A stretch of DNA of 45,029 bases, from positions 1 through 45,029 of the forward strand of contig JACVCD010000027.1 in NCBI GenBank assembly GCA_016742275.1, read 5' to 3'. This stretch comes from Gemmatimonadaceae bacterium. Its GTDB lineage: Bacteria; Gemmatimonadota; Gemmatimonadetes; Gemmatimonadales; Gemmatimonadaceae. Shown piece by piece: positions 16,285 through 25,752 of the stretch. How positions within the stretch are numbered: position 1 is the stretch's first letter; each line of letters starts with the position of its first letter. Below the pieces are notes generated by a model. That model searched no databases. It saw only the letters and a list, made by a program, of their open reading frames with translations, and was not told the DNA's origin. A program made the position numbers and the translations under genes.

Positions 16285-17471
16285 CACCCCTCCCGCTCCT
16301 GCTGCATAGCCTTGAGCACCACGCCCGCGCGTCGCGCCGCCTCCGCAATGCGTTCAGGCGATTGAATGAACGATACGCGGAAGAACCCTTCGCCTCCGGC
16401 ACCAAAGCCAGAACCCGGCATCACGATCACACCCTGCTCTTCGCGCAAACGATCCGCGAATGCAGCGCTCGCCATGCCCTCGGGAAGCGGAATCCAGAGA
16501 TACATCGTGGCGCATGGCACCTCGCAGTCAAACCCCTGCGCGCGAAACGCCGAGACCGATGCATCCCGACGTGCCGCGAACACCGCGAGGTTGGTCGGAA
16601 CGAAATCGGCCCAGCTTTCGATGGCCGCCACGCCCGCGGCCTGGATGCCCATGTACTGCCCGGTATCCGTGAACGACTTGACCTTGGTGAGCACACCAGC
16701 GATGGACGGATTGGCGATCGCCCAACCGCAGCGCCATCCGGTCATGTTGTACGTCTTGGACAGCGAGTGAAACTCGATCGCCACATCTTCCGCACCATCG
16801 ATCTCGAAGATGCTGGGCGGCACATAGCCATCGAATCCCATCTCCGAATACGCATTGTCGTACACCAGCAGGATGTCGCGTTCCCTACACGTTTGCACCA
16901 CGCGTTCGAGATAGTCACGCGGAGCAATCGCGGCCGTGGGATTGTTTGGATAGTTGAGATACAGCACCCGCGTCCGCGCCATCACATCAGCGGGGATCTC
17001 ATCGAGATCAATCAGAAAGTTTGTACGCGGACGCAGCGCGTACACATACGGCGTCGCGTCGCTGAACAACGTACCGCCGAGGTACGCCTGATACGCAGGA
17101 TCGGGCACAATGGCCACGTCTCCCGAGCCCAGATACCCAAAGGCCACATGCGCGAGCCCTTCCTTGCTCCCGAGCAGCGGAACGACCTGCGTGAATGGGT
17201 CTACGCGCTGTCCGAATCGGCGCTGCATCCACGCCGCCACGGCTTCGCGAAACGGGACATACCCAAGACCAAATCCGTATCGCTGCATGGACGGCACTTC
17301 GGCGGCGTCCTGCAGCGCCTTCACCGCGGCCGGCGGAGGAGGCAGATCCGCATCACCGGCCCCAAGATCGATCACGTCCACACCGGCGGCCAGCAGTGCC
17401 TTCTTTCGCGCGGGAATGTGCGCGAGCGGGTACGCAGGGAACGCGGCAAAACGTGATGACAGCTTGGGCAT
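16284..17471 (-). CDS. PLP-dependent aminotransferase, class I/II (LL-DAP/AspC-like)
   Basis: 395 aa. Fold-type I aminotransferase with IDLGAGDADLPPP near the N-terminus, YGFGLGYVPFREAVAAWM, substrate/PLP residues in LYLNYPNNPTAA, YDNAYSEMGFDG, and the PLP lysine in HSLSKTYNMTGWRCGWA. The sequence resembles the branch containing LL-diaminopimelate aminotransferase and other aspartate-type enzymes; which amino acid it uses cannot be read directly. First gene of the operon with the GHL10 lipoprotein and apaG. The preceding hmgA gene is isolated from it by a strong terminator. Confidence 0.9.
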   Translation of the reverse strand: MPKLSSRFAAFPAYPLAHIPARKKALLAAGVDVIDLGAGDADLPPPPAAVKALQDAAEVPSMQRYGFGLGYVPFREAVAAWMQRRFGQRVDPFTQVVPLLGSKEGLAHVAFGYLGSGDVAIVPDPAYQAYLGGTLFSDATPYVYALRPRTNFLIDLDEIPADVMARTRVLYLNYPNNPTAAIAPRDYLERVVQTCRERDILLVYDNAYSEMGFDGYVPPSIFEIDGAEDVAIEFHSLSKTYNMTGWRCGWAIANPSIAGVLTKVKSFTDTGQYMGIQAAGVAAIESWADFVPTNLAVFAARRDASVSAFRAQGFDCEVPCATMYLWIPLPEGMASAAFADRLREEQGVIVMPGSGFGAGGEGFFRVSFIQSPERIAEAARRAGVVLKAMQQEREG

Positions 17472-17517
17472 GATCTCGGCTGGTGCGGGAACAGAGCGAA
17501 TGCAACAGACTGAAAAT

Positions 17518-17556
17518 AGTCACGCCCGCACCGCGCGAGGCGATGCGGGCGTGACT
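17518..17556 (-). terminator. Terminator of the hppD-hmgA operon
   Basis: A perfect 13-bp stem (17518-17530 with 17544-17556), loop of 13, followed on the minus strand by ATTTTCAG. It lies 44 bases past the hmgA stop. Confidence 0.8.
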
Positions 17557-17599
17557 ACACAATGTACGACGAACCGTGCAGTGGAACGTTAGGACAATC

Positions 17600-18793
17600 T
17601 CAGGACGTAGGCGGATTGAACTGTGCATGTTGCGCGTCAATCCAGCTCCGGTGATACGAACCGTCCTCGATCCCCATGGCCGCCTTGGCAATCTTGAGCG
17701 GACGGAAGCTGTCCATCATGACCGCCAGTTCGTTCGTGTACTTGGCGCCGATGCTGGCCTCGGCACGACCCGGATGCGGTCCATGCGGCAGACCATCCGG
17801 ATGATGGGTGATGGAGCCGTACTCGATGCCCTTCCGCGACATGAATTCGCTCGAAGCATAGAACAGCACTTCGTCGGAATCCACATTGCTGTGGTTGTAC
17901 GGGGCCGGTACGGCCTGAGGATCGAAATCGTACGGACGCGGGCAGAACGAGCAGATCACGAAGCCGTCGCCCTGGAACGTCTGATGCACCGGCGGCGGCT
18001 GGTGAATGCGACCCACGATCGGTTCAAAATCGTGGATGTTGAATGCCCAGGGATAGAAGTAGCCATCCCAGCCCACCACGTCGAACGGGTGATGATCCAG
18101 CACCAGCTCGTTGATGGCCTGGTATTGCTTCACGTACACCGGGAACTCGCCCTTTTCATCACGCGGTTCCAGCGCACTCGGACGACGGATATCGCGCTCC
18201 GAGTACGGCGCCCCTTCGAGCAGCTGACCAAACTCGTTGCGATATCGCTTGGGGAATCGAATGTGTCCGCGGCTTTCCATCACGAGCAACTTGGTCGCAC
18301 CCTGCGATGGATCGAGCCGCCAGCGATGTGTGATGTTGCGGTGAATCACCACATAGTCGCCGGGCTTGTACGGCAGATCGCCAAACACCGACTCCAGCAC
18401 GCCACTGCCTTCGGCGACATACACCACTTCATCGGCCTGCGAATTCCGATAGAAGTGTGTGTCCGTCACACTCGGCTCCACGTACAGCATGCCGATATCG
18501 TTATTGAACAGCAGTGGCAAACGATCCATCGTGGCCGAGCCGCCCTTGGCCGCACGCGACGTCAGGAAATGGCGATGACGCAGCGACGTGTCCTTGTCTT
18601 CCTCCCACACCACATCGCGTACCTTGCGCGCTGTAAGCACCGTGGTGGGCGGATGCACGTGGTAGAGCAACGACGACGTGCCGACAAACCCTTCGTGCCC
18701 CATGAGTTCTTCAGCGTACAAGCCGCCATCGGGGCGACGATACACGATATGACGCTTGCGCGGGAGCGTGCCCAGCTGATGATAGATTGGCAT
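17600..18793 (-). CDS. hmgA: Homogentisate 1,2-dioxygenase
   Basis: 397 aa from ATG 18793, which has GAGG about 6 bases upstream, 7 bases after the hppD stop. It is a cupin-fold dioxygenase: MPIYHQLGTLPRKRHIVYRR at the start, FHDFEP-type FNIHDFEPIVGRIHQPPPVHQTF in the middle, and Fe ligands in PYNHSNVDSDEVLFY and HHPDGLPHGPHPGR. It opens the aromatic ring of homogentisate to maleylacetoacetate, the step after HPPD. It belongs to the shorter bacterial branch (about 390 aa against about 440 in animals). The isomerase and fumarylacetoacetase that complete the pathway are not in this window. Confidence 0.93.
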   Translation of the reverse strand: MPIYHQLGTLPRKRHIVYRRPDGGLYAEELMGHEGFVGTSSLLYHVHPPTTVLTARKVRDVVWEEDKDTSLRHRHFLTSRAAKGGSATMDRLPLLFNNDIGMLYVEPSVTDTHFYRNSQADEVVYVAEGSGVLESVFGDLPYKPGDYVVIHRNITHRWRLDPSQGATKLLVMESRGHIRFPKRYRNEFGQLLEGAPYSERDIRRPSALEPRDEKGEFPVYVKQYQAINELVLDHHPFDVVGWDGYFYPWAFNIHDFEPIVGRIHQPPPVHQTFQGDGFVICSFCPRPYDFDPQAVPAPYNHSNVDSDEVLFYASSEFMSRKGIEYGSITHHPDGLPHGPHPGRAEASIGAKYTNELAVMMDSFRPLKIAKAAMGIEDGSYHRSWIDAQHAQFNPPTS

Positions 18794-18800
18794 CGTATCC

Positions 18801-19925
18801 TCAGAGGTTGCCGCGCAGTTCCTGCTCGCGCTCGATGGCTTCGAAGAGCGCGCGGAAATTGCCCTTACCGAAACTCGTCGCGCCCTTGCGCTGAATGATT
18901 TCGAAGAAGAGCGTGGGACGATCTTCGACCGGCTTAGTGAAGATCTGCAGCAGATAGCCGTCCGGATCGCGATCCACGAGGATACCCAACTTGGCGAGTT
19001 CCTCGAGCGGCTCATCAATGGCGCCTACGCGATCCTGCAAATCGGTGTAGTACGACGTCGGCACCGAAAGGAACTCCACTCCCCGATCGCGCAGCGACTT
19101 CACTGTCGTGAGAATGTCGTCCGTAGCCAGCGCGAGGTGCTGCGCGCCGGGACCACCGTAGAAATCGAGGTACTCCTCAATCTGCGACTTCTTCTTGCCC
19201 GAAGCCGGTTCGTTGATGGGGAACTTGATGCGGTCATTGCCGTTGGCCATGACCTTGGACATCAGCGATGAATACTCGGTGTTGATGTCGCTATCGTCGA
19301 ACGTGATGAGATTGCGGAAACCCAGCACATCAGCGTAGTAGCCTACCCAATGATTCATGCGGCCGAGTTCCACATTGCCGACACAGTGATCGATGTACTT
19401 GAGCCCGACATCGGCGGGCTGATAGTGGGGCGTCACGGCCCGGAATCCCGGCAGGAAGACACCGTTGTAGTTGCGACGCTCGACCAGCGAATGAATGGTG
19501 TCACCGTAGGTGCCGATGGCGGCAATCACGACTTCGCCGTGTTCATCGGAATACACCTGCGGTTCCTGAATACCGATCGCACCACGGGCAATGGCGGTTT
19601 CGTAGGCAAGGCGCGCGTCATCCACCCACAGGGCGTAGTCCTTCACACCATCGCCATGGCGGTGCACGTGTTCCGCGATCGGATGATCCGGCTGCAGCGG
19701 CGTCGTCAGCACCAGGCGGATCTTGCCCTGCTGCATGAGATAGCTGGCGCGATCGCGCACACCGGTCTCGGGGCCGCGATAGGCGATCAGCGAATAGCCG
19801 AACGCCGCGCGGTAGTAGTGGCTGGCCTGCTTGGCGTTACCGACGTAGAACTCGACATAGTCGGTGCCATTGATGGGGAAAGCGTCCTGCTCGATGCCCA
19901 TTTCGGGCGTAGTCAACGTGGCCAT
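18801..19925 (-). CDS. hppD: 4-Hydroxyphenylpyruvate dioxygenase
   Basis: 374 aa from ATG 19925 (GAGGTG 6 bases upstream). Two vicinal-oxygen-chelate domains: the first with DYVEFYVGNAKQASHYYRAAFGY, the second with KYIDHCVGNVELGRMNHWVGYY. The Fe ligands are visible as His in YIDHC, His in PGAQHLALAT and Glu in PTLFFEIIQRKGA. It converts 4-hydroxyphenylpyruvate, the transamination product of tyrosine, to homogentisate, which the downstream hmgA then cleaves. Spacing of 7 bases indicates one transcript. The resemblance in the C-terminal GNFRALFEAIEREQELRGNL is typical of this enzyme. Confidence 0.96.
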   Translation of the reverse strand: MATLTTPEMGIEQDAFPINGTDYVEFYVGNAKQASHYYRAAFGYSLIAYRGPETGVRDRASYLMQQGKIRLVLTTPLQPDHPIAEHVHRHGDGVKDYALWVDDARLAYETAIARGAIGIQEPQVYSDEHGEVVIAAIGTYGDTIHSLVERRNYNGVFLPGFRAVTPHYQPADVGLKYIDHCVGNVELGRMNHWVGYYADVLGFRNLITFDDSDINTEYSSLMSKVMANGNDRIKFPINEPASGKKKSQIEEYLDFYGGPGAQHLALATDDILTTVKSLRDRGVEFLSVPTSYYTDLQDRVGAIDEPLEELAKLGILVDRDPDGYLLQIFTKPVEDRPTLFFEIIQRKGATSFGKGNFRALFEAIEREQELRGNL

Positions 19926-20149
19926 GGGGCACACCTCGGATATGAGTCACGGGAATGGCGCGCACGCCAAGGGCGGCGCCGCGCTGCGAAACCACACGCA
20001 ACCCGAACTCAGATGTGCGAACGCGGAAGCGCACCAATCCAGGCGCGTTCCCGTTGATCCTCCGACGGCGGGGTAAACCACATGAGCGTAAAATACCCCA
20101 GAGCCAGCGACTTGGCGATGATATCCTGCTTTTGGCGAACACAACTTCA

Positions 20150-21355
20150 ATGGCATTGTCTCGGCCCATCAATCGGCCCGCCGGTCGGCCCATTCGTCAC
20201 ATGTTACGTCCCGCCCTATTCTGCTGCCTGCTGCTGGGCGCCTGTCGTCCGGCGGACACATTCCATTCGTCGTGCGCGCCTGTTGTCGATAGCGGCACGG
20301 AGCCCAGCCGGTGGACAGTTACGAACGTTTCACTGCTGGACTCCTCGATCACACCACTCGCCGGGATCGTCTCGCTACCCGGTGTCCCGTCGCACCAGAG
20401 CTTCGCGACGTTTGATCGTCACCGCGCAGAGCTCGTGCGGTTTGACGAAAGCGGCAGCATCGCCGGACGATTCGGTCGACCCGGACGCGGCCCCGGTGAC
20501 ATCACGCCACTCGATCACTACACGGCTGTTTCATACACCAGCCGCCGCCGCGATTGGCTCACTGCGTCCGGCGATACGCTTCACCTACTGGACGGGAACG
20601 CCATTCTCGATTTCGATGCGTCGAGAGGACGACTCATGGGCCGTCGTCCCCTGCCGGACCAAATAGCACAGGGGGTATCGCTCTTTCCGCGCGAAACAGA
20701 GCGACTACGACTCGCCAATGGTGGTTACCTGCTCGATGTCACCACGCTGCGAGCGACCCCGGGCCGCGCCAAAGCTGACGATCAGCGACGATTCACCATC
20801 TGGCAGATCGATGGAGAGCACGCAAGCGAACGCTTCTCGATGACCTTGCCTCTGCCGCCGCGTACACGCCGCGGTGCCATGACGTTGCGAACTCACGAGG
20901 CACGACCGCACTGGGATGTTGTCGGGCCGTGCCTGGTAGTTGTCGATGGCGGAACGCCGCAACTCATCGTTTCGAAACTGGATGGGAGTTGGCGGGATAC
21001 AATCAGCATTCATGCCCCATTGCGCGCCCAACCGGCCAATGAAGATGATGCTGCACTGCTTCGCTCAATGAACGGAGCAATGGACCCTCTGCCCGACCCC
21101 ACGCTCGCAGCCCGCATCAAGCGAATCATCACCGCTCCCGAAGGATGGGTGTGGCTTGAACTTGCTCAACCCGAAGGACTCGCTCCAAGAGTCGAGATTC
21201 TGCGTGTGCACATCACCAATGGGGAGCAACACCTCGACACATTGCCGTTCTTTCCGTCAGCATTCGGACCACACGGAGACATGATCGGCATTGATCTGGA
21301 CTCCCTGGGTGTCAGTTGGCTTCGTCTTGCCACACCTTCACGCAACGGATCCTGA
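20150..21355 (+). CDS. Lipoprotein with probable six-bladed beta-propeller
   Basis: 401 aa from ATG 20150; ATG 20201 gives a shorter, very typical signal (MLRPALFCCLLLGAC). The lipobox is LGAC. Soon after comes SGSIAGRFGRPGRGPGDI, a phrase characteristic of bacterial six-bladed beta-propeller lipoproteins, and further blade-like stretches (GDTLHLLDGNAILDFDASRG, RLANGGYLLDVTTLR, GPCLVVVDGGTPQLIVSKLDG, APEGWVWLELAQPEG). Function unknown; such proteins often bind ligands or partners at the cell surface. It is divergent from hppD with about 225 bases between them, and converges on aacS with a 12-base gap. Confidence 0.75.
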   Translation: MALSRPINRPAGRPIRHMLRPALFCCLLLGACRPADTFHSSCAPVVDSGTEPSRWTVTNVSLLDSSITPLAGIVSLPGVPSHQSFATFDRHRAELVRFDESGSIAGRFGRPGRGPGDITPLDHYTAVSYTSRRRDWLTASGDTLHLLDGNAILDFDASRGRLMGRRPLPDQIAQGVSLFPRETERLRLANGGYLLDVTTLRATPGRAKADDQRRFTIWQIDGEHASERFSMTLPLPPRTRRGAMTLRTHEARPHWDVVGPCLVVVDGGTPQLIVSKLDGSWRDTISIHAPLRAQPANEDDAALLRSMNGAMDPLPDPTLAARIKRIITAPEGWVWLELAQPEGLAPRVEILRVHITNGEQHLDTLPFFPSAFGPHGDMIGIDLDSLGVSWLRLATPSRNGS

Positions 21356-21367
21356 GTTCGGCCTCAA

Positions 21368-23401
21368 TCAGGGAGACGCCAACTCCGGCAAGTTCCGATA
21401 GAGCTCCAGCGCCCGCGGATTGGCCAGCGCATCCACATTCTTCACGGGTCGGCCGTGAATGACTTCGCGTACGGCGAGCTCCGTGATCTTGCCACTGATC
21501 GTGCGCGGGATGTCTGCCACCGCGACAATGACGCGCGGCACATGGTGTGGGCTCGTGAACTCGCGAATGCGCCTCCGAATCACATCACGCAGTGCGTCGG
21601 TGAGTGCATGCCCTTCGCGCATACGCACGAACAACACGATGCGGGAGTCCGTACCACCAACGGCACCGAGCGTCTGCTCTACGACCAGCGACTCCAGCAC
21701 TTCGGGGATCTGCTCAACCTGCCGATAGATCTCCGCCGTACCGATACGAACGCCGCCGGGGTTGAGCGTTGCATCACTTCGTCCGTGAATAATCAGACCA
21801 TCATGATCGGTGATCTCGGCCCAGTCACCGTGACGCCACACACCAGGAATGTGCTCGAAGTACGCACCACGATAGATGGCACCCGTGGGATCATTCCAGA
21901 ACGCCACCGGCATACTGGGAAACGGGCGAGTGCACACCAACTCGCCCGGCTCTCCACGAACAGGCTTCTCGTCGTCACCAAAGACCTCGACGGCCATGCC
22001 AAGTCCGCGCATCTGCAGTTCGCCGCGATACACCGCGCTCGTGGGGTCACCAAGCGCAAAACAGCTCACAATATCCGTACCGCCGCTGATGCTCGAGAGA
22101 CGCACACTGTCGCCAATGGCCCCACGTACGAAATCATAGCTGTGCGCCGCCAGCGGACTGCCGGTGGACAACACCGCCCGTAGCGCCGAAATGTCAGCGA
22201 TATCCAACGGCCGCACACCTTCCTTCTCGAGCATCGCGAGATACTTGGCGCTCGTACCAAACACCTGCACTCGCTCCGCCTCGGCCATCCGCCACAGAAT
22301 CGCGGGATCTGGTGCCAATGGCGCGCCATCATACAGCACCACCGTAGCGCCCAGTGCGAGTCCTGACACCAGCCAGTTCCACATCATCCACCCGCAGGTG
22401 GTGAAGTAGAACAACACATCACCCGCCTGCACGTCCGTGTGCAGCGCCAGTTCCTTCCAGTGCTGCAATAAAGTTCCACCGGCACCGTGCACGAGGCACT
22501 TCGGCATGCCCGTGGTGCCGCTCGAGTACAGGATGTACAGAGGATGATCGAACGGGAGCCGCACAAACGTCGGCTCACGTGTTGCTGCGTGCCGCTCCAA
22601 CACCTTGGAGAACGACACCGCGCCGCGAATACCATCGCACGCCGGCGTTGCGTCGACGTATGGCACCACCCATGTCGCACCAACGCCCGGCAACGCGTCC
22701 ACGATCTCGCGCAAGCGTGCGAGACAGTCAACGCGCTTGCCCGCATACCAATACGCGTCAGCTGCAACCAACACTTTGGGTGCGATCTGACCAAATCGAT
22801 CGAGCACTCCCTTGGTGCCAAAGTCCGGCGAACAGCTCGACCACGTGGCACCGAGCGAAGCCGCAGCCAACATCACGACAACGGCTTCGGGAATGTTTGG
22901 CAGCCACCCGGCTACCCGATCACCAACGCCAACTCCCTCGGCTTTGAGCGCTGCCGCGCACTGTGCCACCAGCACCGCCAATTCCGCGTACGAGATCCGC
23001 CGCTGCGCGCCGTGTTCGTTCCATGACACGAGCGCCGGTGAGTCATCGCGCCGACGCAACAAGTGCTCAGCAAAGTTGATTCGTGTATCCGTGAACCAGC
23101 GCGGGCCGTGCCAACCATCCGCATCCTGATGTGGTGGACACATGACATCGCCATTCACCAGCACGTCGCTCCAGGGCCGTTCGGCAGTACCAGGCCCGTC
23201 GGCCATCACGTCTGCCGCACGCCAGATCTCCGCCCAGAACGACTCGAGATTGTCGACACTCCACTGCTGCAATTCGTGACTGTCCGCGACATCGGAAGGC
23301 ACGACACCACGAGCCTTGAGATCCTCGAGAAATCCGACCAGTCGCGTGGCTGCCCGTTGTGGTCCGGAGGGTGTCCACACGGACATCGAGGCGTCGATCA
23401 C
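21368..23401 (-). CDS. aacS: Acetoacetyl-CoA synthetase
   Basis: 677 aa from GTG 23401, whose AGAGGA site lies 6 bases upstream and which overlaps the preceding stop (GTGA); ATG 23386 is the alternative. ANL-superfamily AMP-forming ligase: P-loop YILYSSGTTGMPKCLVHG, adenine region SISGGTDIVSCF, HGDWAEITDHDGLIIHGRSD hinge, and catalytic Lys region IPRTISGKITELAVREVI. N-terminal FWAEIWRAADVM and WFTDTRINFAEHLLRRRDD are typical of acetoacetate-CoA ligases. It activates acetoacetate for entry into central carbon or PHB metabolism. Operon partners are an SSS symporter and two small genes, which suggests uptake plus activation of acetoacetate or a related short acid. Confidence 0.95.
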   Translation of the reverse strand: MIDASMSVWTPSGPQRAATRLVGFLEDLKARGVVPSDVADSHELQQWSVDNLESFWAEIWRAADVMADGPGTAERPWSDVLVNGDVMCPPHQDADGWHGPRWFTDTRINFAEHLLRRRDDSPALVSWNEHGAQRRISYAELAVLVAQCAAALKAEGVGVGDRVAGWLPNIPEAVVVMLAAASLGATWSSCSPDFGTKGVLDRFGQIAPKVLVAADAYWYAGKRVDCLARLREIVDALPGVGATWVVPYVDATPACDGIRGAVSFSKVLERHAATREPTFVRLPFDHPLYILYSSGTTGMPKCLVHGAGGTLLQHWKELALHTDVQAGDVLFYFTTCGWMMWNWLVSGLALGATVVLYDGAPLAPDPAILWRMAEAERVQVFGTSAKYLAMLEKEGVRPLDIADISALRAVLSTGSPLAAHSYDFVRGAIGDSVRLSSISGGTDIVSCFALGDPTSAVYRGELQMRGLGMAVEVFGDDEKPVRGEPGELVCTRPFPSMPVAFWNDPTGAIYRGAYFEHIPGVWRHGDWAEITDHDGLIIHGRSDATLNPGGVRIGTAEIYRQVEQIPEVLESLVVEQTLGAVGGTDSRIVLFVRMREGHALTDALRDVIRRRIREFTSPHHVPRVIVAVADIPRTISGKITELAVREVIHGRPVKNVDALANPRALELYRNLPELASP

Positions 23402-23664
23402 TTCACATCCTCTCGGGCCAGGGCTACGGCTGCACACGTGGGACCGTGCGCTTCGCAGTACCAACCATGACGATCATGGAATACGAGATGCGGGGCATCG
23501 TTCGGACGAAGCCGCACACGCACGAGATGCTCCACCCCGGTCTTGGGGCCGACAACCGATTTGGCATCCAACACATCAACCACCGGCTTGACCGGAAACA
23601 GGTCAAGCTGCGTGGGAGCCAGGAGGGTCGGATCGGCGGGGGTGGTCGAACGACGCGCGCGCAT
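23398..23664 (-). CDS. Small hypothetical protein coupled to aacS
   Basis: 88 aa from ATG 23664 with a GAGGA site 6 bases upstream. The last codon and stop overlap the aacS GTG start (GTGA), so translation is coupled. Sequence: Arg/Pro-rich start, then LLAPTQLDLFPVKPVVDVLD, VEHLVRVRLRPNDAPHLVFHDRHGWYCEAHGPTCAAV, with two Cys and several His near the end that could bind metal (the CEAHGPTC arrangement). No signal or membrane segment. I do not recognise a family. Confidence 0.75.
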   Translation of the reverse strand: MRARRSTTPADPTLLAPTQLDLFPVKPVVDVLDAKSVVGPKTGVEHLVRVRLRPNDAPHLVFHDRHGWYCEAHGPTCAAVALAREDVK

Positions 23665-23724
23665 GCTCAATCCTCGCCACTCTGCGGCGCGCTTGGCAAG
23701 CGGTAGCAGTGATGACCGAGGCCT

Positions 23725-25206
23725 TCAGGCATCCATCACGCGCCGCACGTCCTCGGCGAGGGTGCTGGCAGCCGTGGCCCGTGTAAACCAGCTCACCACA
23801 AAGAACACAAGCAGCGATAGAACCAGGGCAATGGCGGTGGCCGTCACCCCGGAGGGAAACACGAACACCTTGAAGTAGGCGAGCGACTCGATGCCGAGCG
23901 TAGCGGCGAGACCGGTATTGATGGACGCCAAGGCACCGGCCCGTGTGGCGCCCTTCCAGTTGAGTCCAATCGCCAGCGCCGGCACGAGTGTACTGGCAAA
24001 GAGCCCCCATCCAAAAATGCCGAGGAAAGCCACCAGCGTATTTGACGCCTGCGCAACGCAGGCGGCGAGCACCGTCAGGATTACGGTCCAGACACGTCCC
24101 CACCACAACTCATCACCCACGCGTTTTCCGAACGCCACCGGCAGATCATGGGTGCACGCCGCCGCGCCAATGCTCATGAATGAGCTCACTGTACTCATGA
24201 TGGCTGCCACCACCGCTGACAACACCAGCGCTGCGAGCGGCTTCGGCGTGAAGGCCCAGAGGAATGCAGGTGTCGCATCGTCGGGCTTCGAGAGCGGTGG
24301 TATGGCGCCGCTCAGCACCTGCGCTTTCATGGCCACGCCAACGCCGACAAACAGCAGCAGCGTGACGGTCATGGCGAGGGACATCAGGATGGGGAACCAC
24401 CGCAGACGCCGCGGATCGCGCAACATGAAGTACTTGTGCGCCACATGCGGCTGCCCAAGCGTGCCAATACCGAAGACAAAGAAAAACGACAGTGCGGCCA
24501 ACGGCGACAACTTGCCCCATGGCGACGCCAGCGCGGCATCATGCGTGAGCAGGGTGCGTGAGATGTTGGCCATGCCACCACCACTGTCCATTGCGTACCA
24601 GAACACCGCCGCAGACGCACCGGCCATGAGCAGGCCCTGAAACACATCGTTGTAAATGCCAGCCAGAATGCCACCGGTCACCGAATAAGCCAGCACCACC
24701 AGTGTGCCCAACCAGATGGCTGGACCAAGTCCAATGCCGAATGTGGCGTCGAGCACCAATCCCATGGCCAGGAGATTCGTGCCCATGTAGCTCACTACCG
24801 CAATCAGAATGGCCGTAGCCGACCAGCCCTGTACGGCGCGCGATTGAAATCGTGCAGCAATCGCATCGGGGATGGTGATCATTTCCCGCACCGACGCCAG
24901 CAATCGCAGTCGACGCGCCAGCACCGATGCGCCCATCGTGTTGGTGAACGACGCCGGTAAAATGATGAACACCGCGCCGAACCCGACAGAGTACACGAGT
25001 CCTGGGCCACCAATGAAGGTGAAGCCCGAGAGGGTCGTGGCCATGGCAGCAATGGCCAGTGTCACCAGTCCAATACCCTGCCCCGCCACAAAGAAATCGG
25101 ACGCCGTGCGTGTGCGGCGCGCGGCATACACACCAATGCCGGCGACGATGGCGAAGTAGGCAAGTGCCACGGCAATCACCAGCGGACGATCGGCAGACGG
25201 AATCAC
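23725..25206 (-). CDS. Sodium:solute symporter (SSS family)
   Basis: 493 aa from GTG 25206, with GAGGA 7 bases upstream, overlapping the previous stop (GTGA). About 13 hydrophobic segments of the LeuT/SSS fold: VIAVALAYFAIVAGIGVYAARR, SDFFVAGQGIGLVTLAIAAMATTLSGFTFIGGPGLVYSVG, then YSVTGGILAGIYNDVFQGLLM, FVFGIGTLGQPHVAHKYFMLRD and the conserved AAIMSTVSSFMSIGAAACTHDL. The closest functional types are monocarboxylate/proline symporters. With aacS downstream, acetoacetate or another short carboxylate is the likely substrate (inference). Confidence 0.92.
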   Translation of the reverse strand: MIPSADRPLVIAVALAYFAIVAGIGVYAARRTRTASDFFVAGQGIGLVTLAIAAMATTLSGFTFIGGPGLVYSVGFGAVFIILPASFTNTMGASVLARRLRLLASVREMITIPDAIAARFQSRAVQGWSATAILIAVVSYMGTNLLAMGLVLDATFGIGLGPAIWLGTLVVLAYSVTGGILAGIYNDVFQGLLMAGASAAVFWYAMDSGGGMANISRTLLTHDAALASPWGKLSPLAALSFFFVFGIGTLGQPHVAHKYFMLRDPRRLRWFPILMSLAMTVTLLLFVGVGVAMKAQVLSGAIPPLSKPDDATPAFLWAFTPKPLAALVLSAVVAAIMSTVSSFMSIGAAACTHDLPVAFGKRVGDELWWGRVWTVILTVLAACVAQASNTLVAFLGIFGWGLFASTLVPALAIGLNWKGATRAGALASINTGLAATLGIESLAYFKVFVFPSGVTATAIALVLSLLVFFVVSWFTRATAASTLAEDVRRVMDA

Positions 25207-25688
25207 GAAACCGTCCTCAACTCGTCTGTTTCCGAAGGATCCGCGTCCAGCACCGGTGGTGGTTCGAATGTGATGGCATACATGAGGGGCAGCACAATCA
25301 TGGGTGCCACACCAACCAGTCCGAACAACAACGCGGTACGTCGTGGCACACCAAACCACAGTGCCTCTGCCACAACTTCCGCCGGAAGCAGCAAAGCGCC
25401 GACCAAGCCCGCCGTGGCCATCATCCATGTGAGCAGCAATGTCCATCGCCAGCGCCAATCACTGGCCAATCGTGCGCCGGTCGCCAACGCCATCGCGCCA
25501 ACCAAGACCAGTGGCTGCGCCAATGCCATGAGCATCACACCACGTTCCGACCACGGTTTGGGAGCGAATGCGCTGGCGTATGCCACCACCACAGCACCGA
25601 TACCAATCAGCAAGGCGGCGAGGCCCAGACGAGACAGCGCAGGACCGCGTGAGGAGGTCTGAGCAGATGCGGCCGGAGATGCGTGCAT
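25203..25688 (-). CDS. Four-helix membrane protein, probable symporter partner
   Basis: 161 aa with four hydrophobic segments (about 20-41, 52-69, 85-102 and 119-140) and a Ser-rich N-terminus and acidic C-terminus (DADPSETDELRTVS). It immediately precedes the symporter with a GTGA overlap. Small membrane proteins commonly accompany SSS transporters (for example DUF485 or DUF3311 proteins), but this one does not clearly match either. A role in assembly or regulation of the symporter is inferred from position only. Confidence 0.75.
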   Translation of the reverse strand: MHASPAASAQTSSRGPALSRLGLAALLIGIGAVVVAYASAFAPKPWSERGVMLMALAQPLVLVGAMALATGARLASDWRWRWTLLLTWMMATAGLVGALLLPAEVVAEALWFGVPRRTALLFGLVGVAPMIVLPLMYAITFEPPPVLDADPSETDELRTVS

Positions 25689-25752
25689 GGGCTCACAATA
25701 GCCGTTTCTGACGGGAATGCAGAGTCTCCGGCAGGCAGGGTACTATTCAGCT

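Noticed and set aside
16254-17456. 400-residue plus-strand open frame over the aminotransferase
   Set aside because: Antisense shadow; the minus strand has full aminotransferase motifs including the PLP lysine.
17576-18898. 440-residue plus-strand open frame over hmgA
   Set aside because: Antisense shadow of homogentisate dioxygenase; composition dominated by Arg and His.
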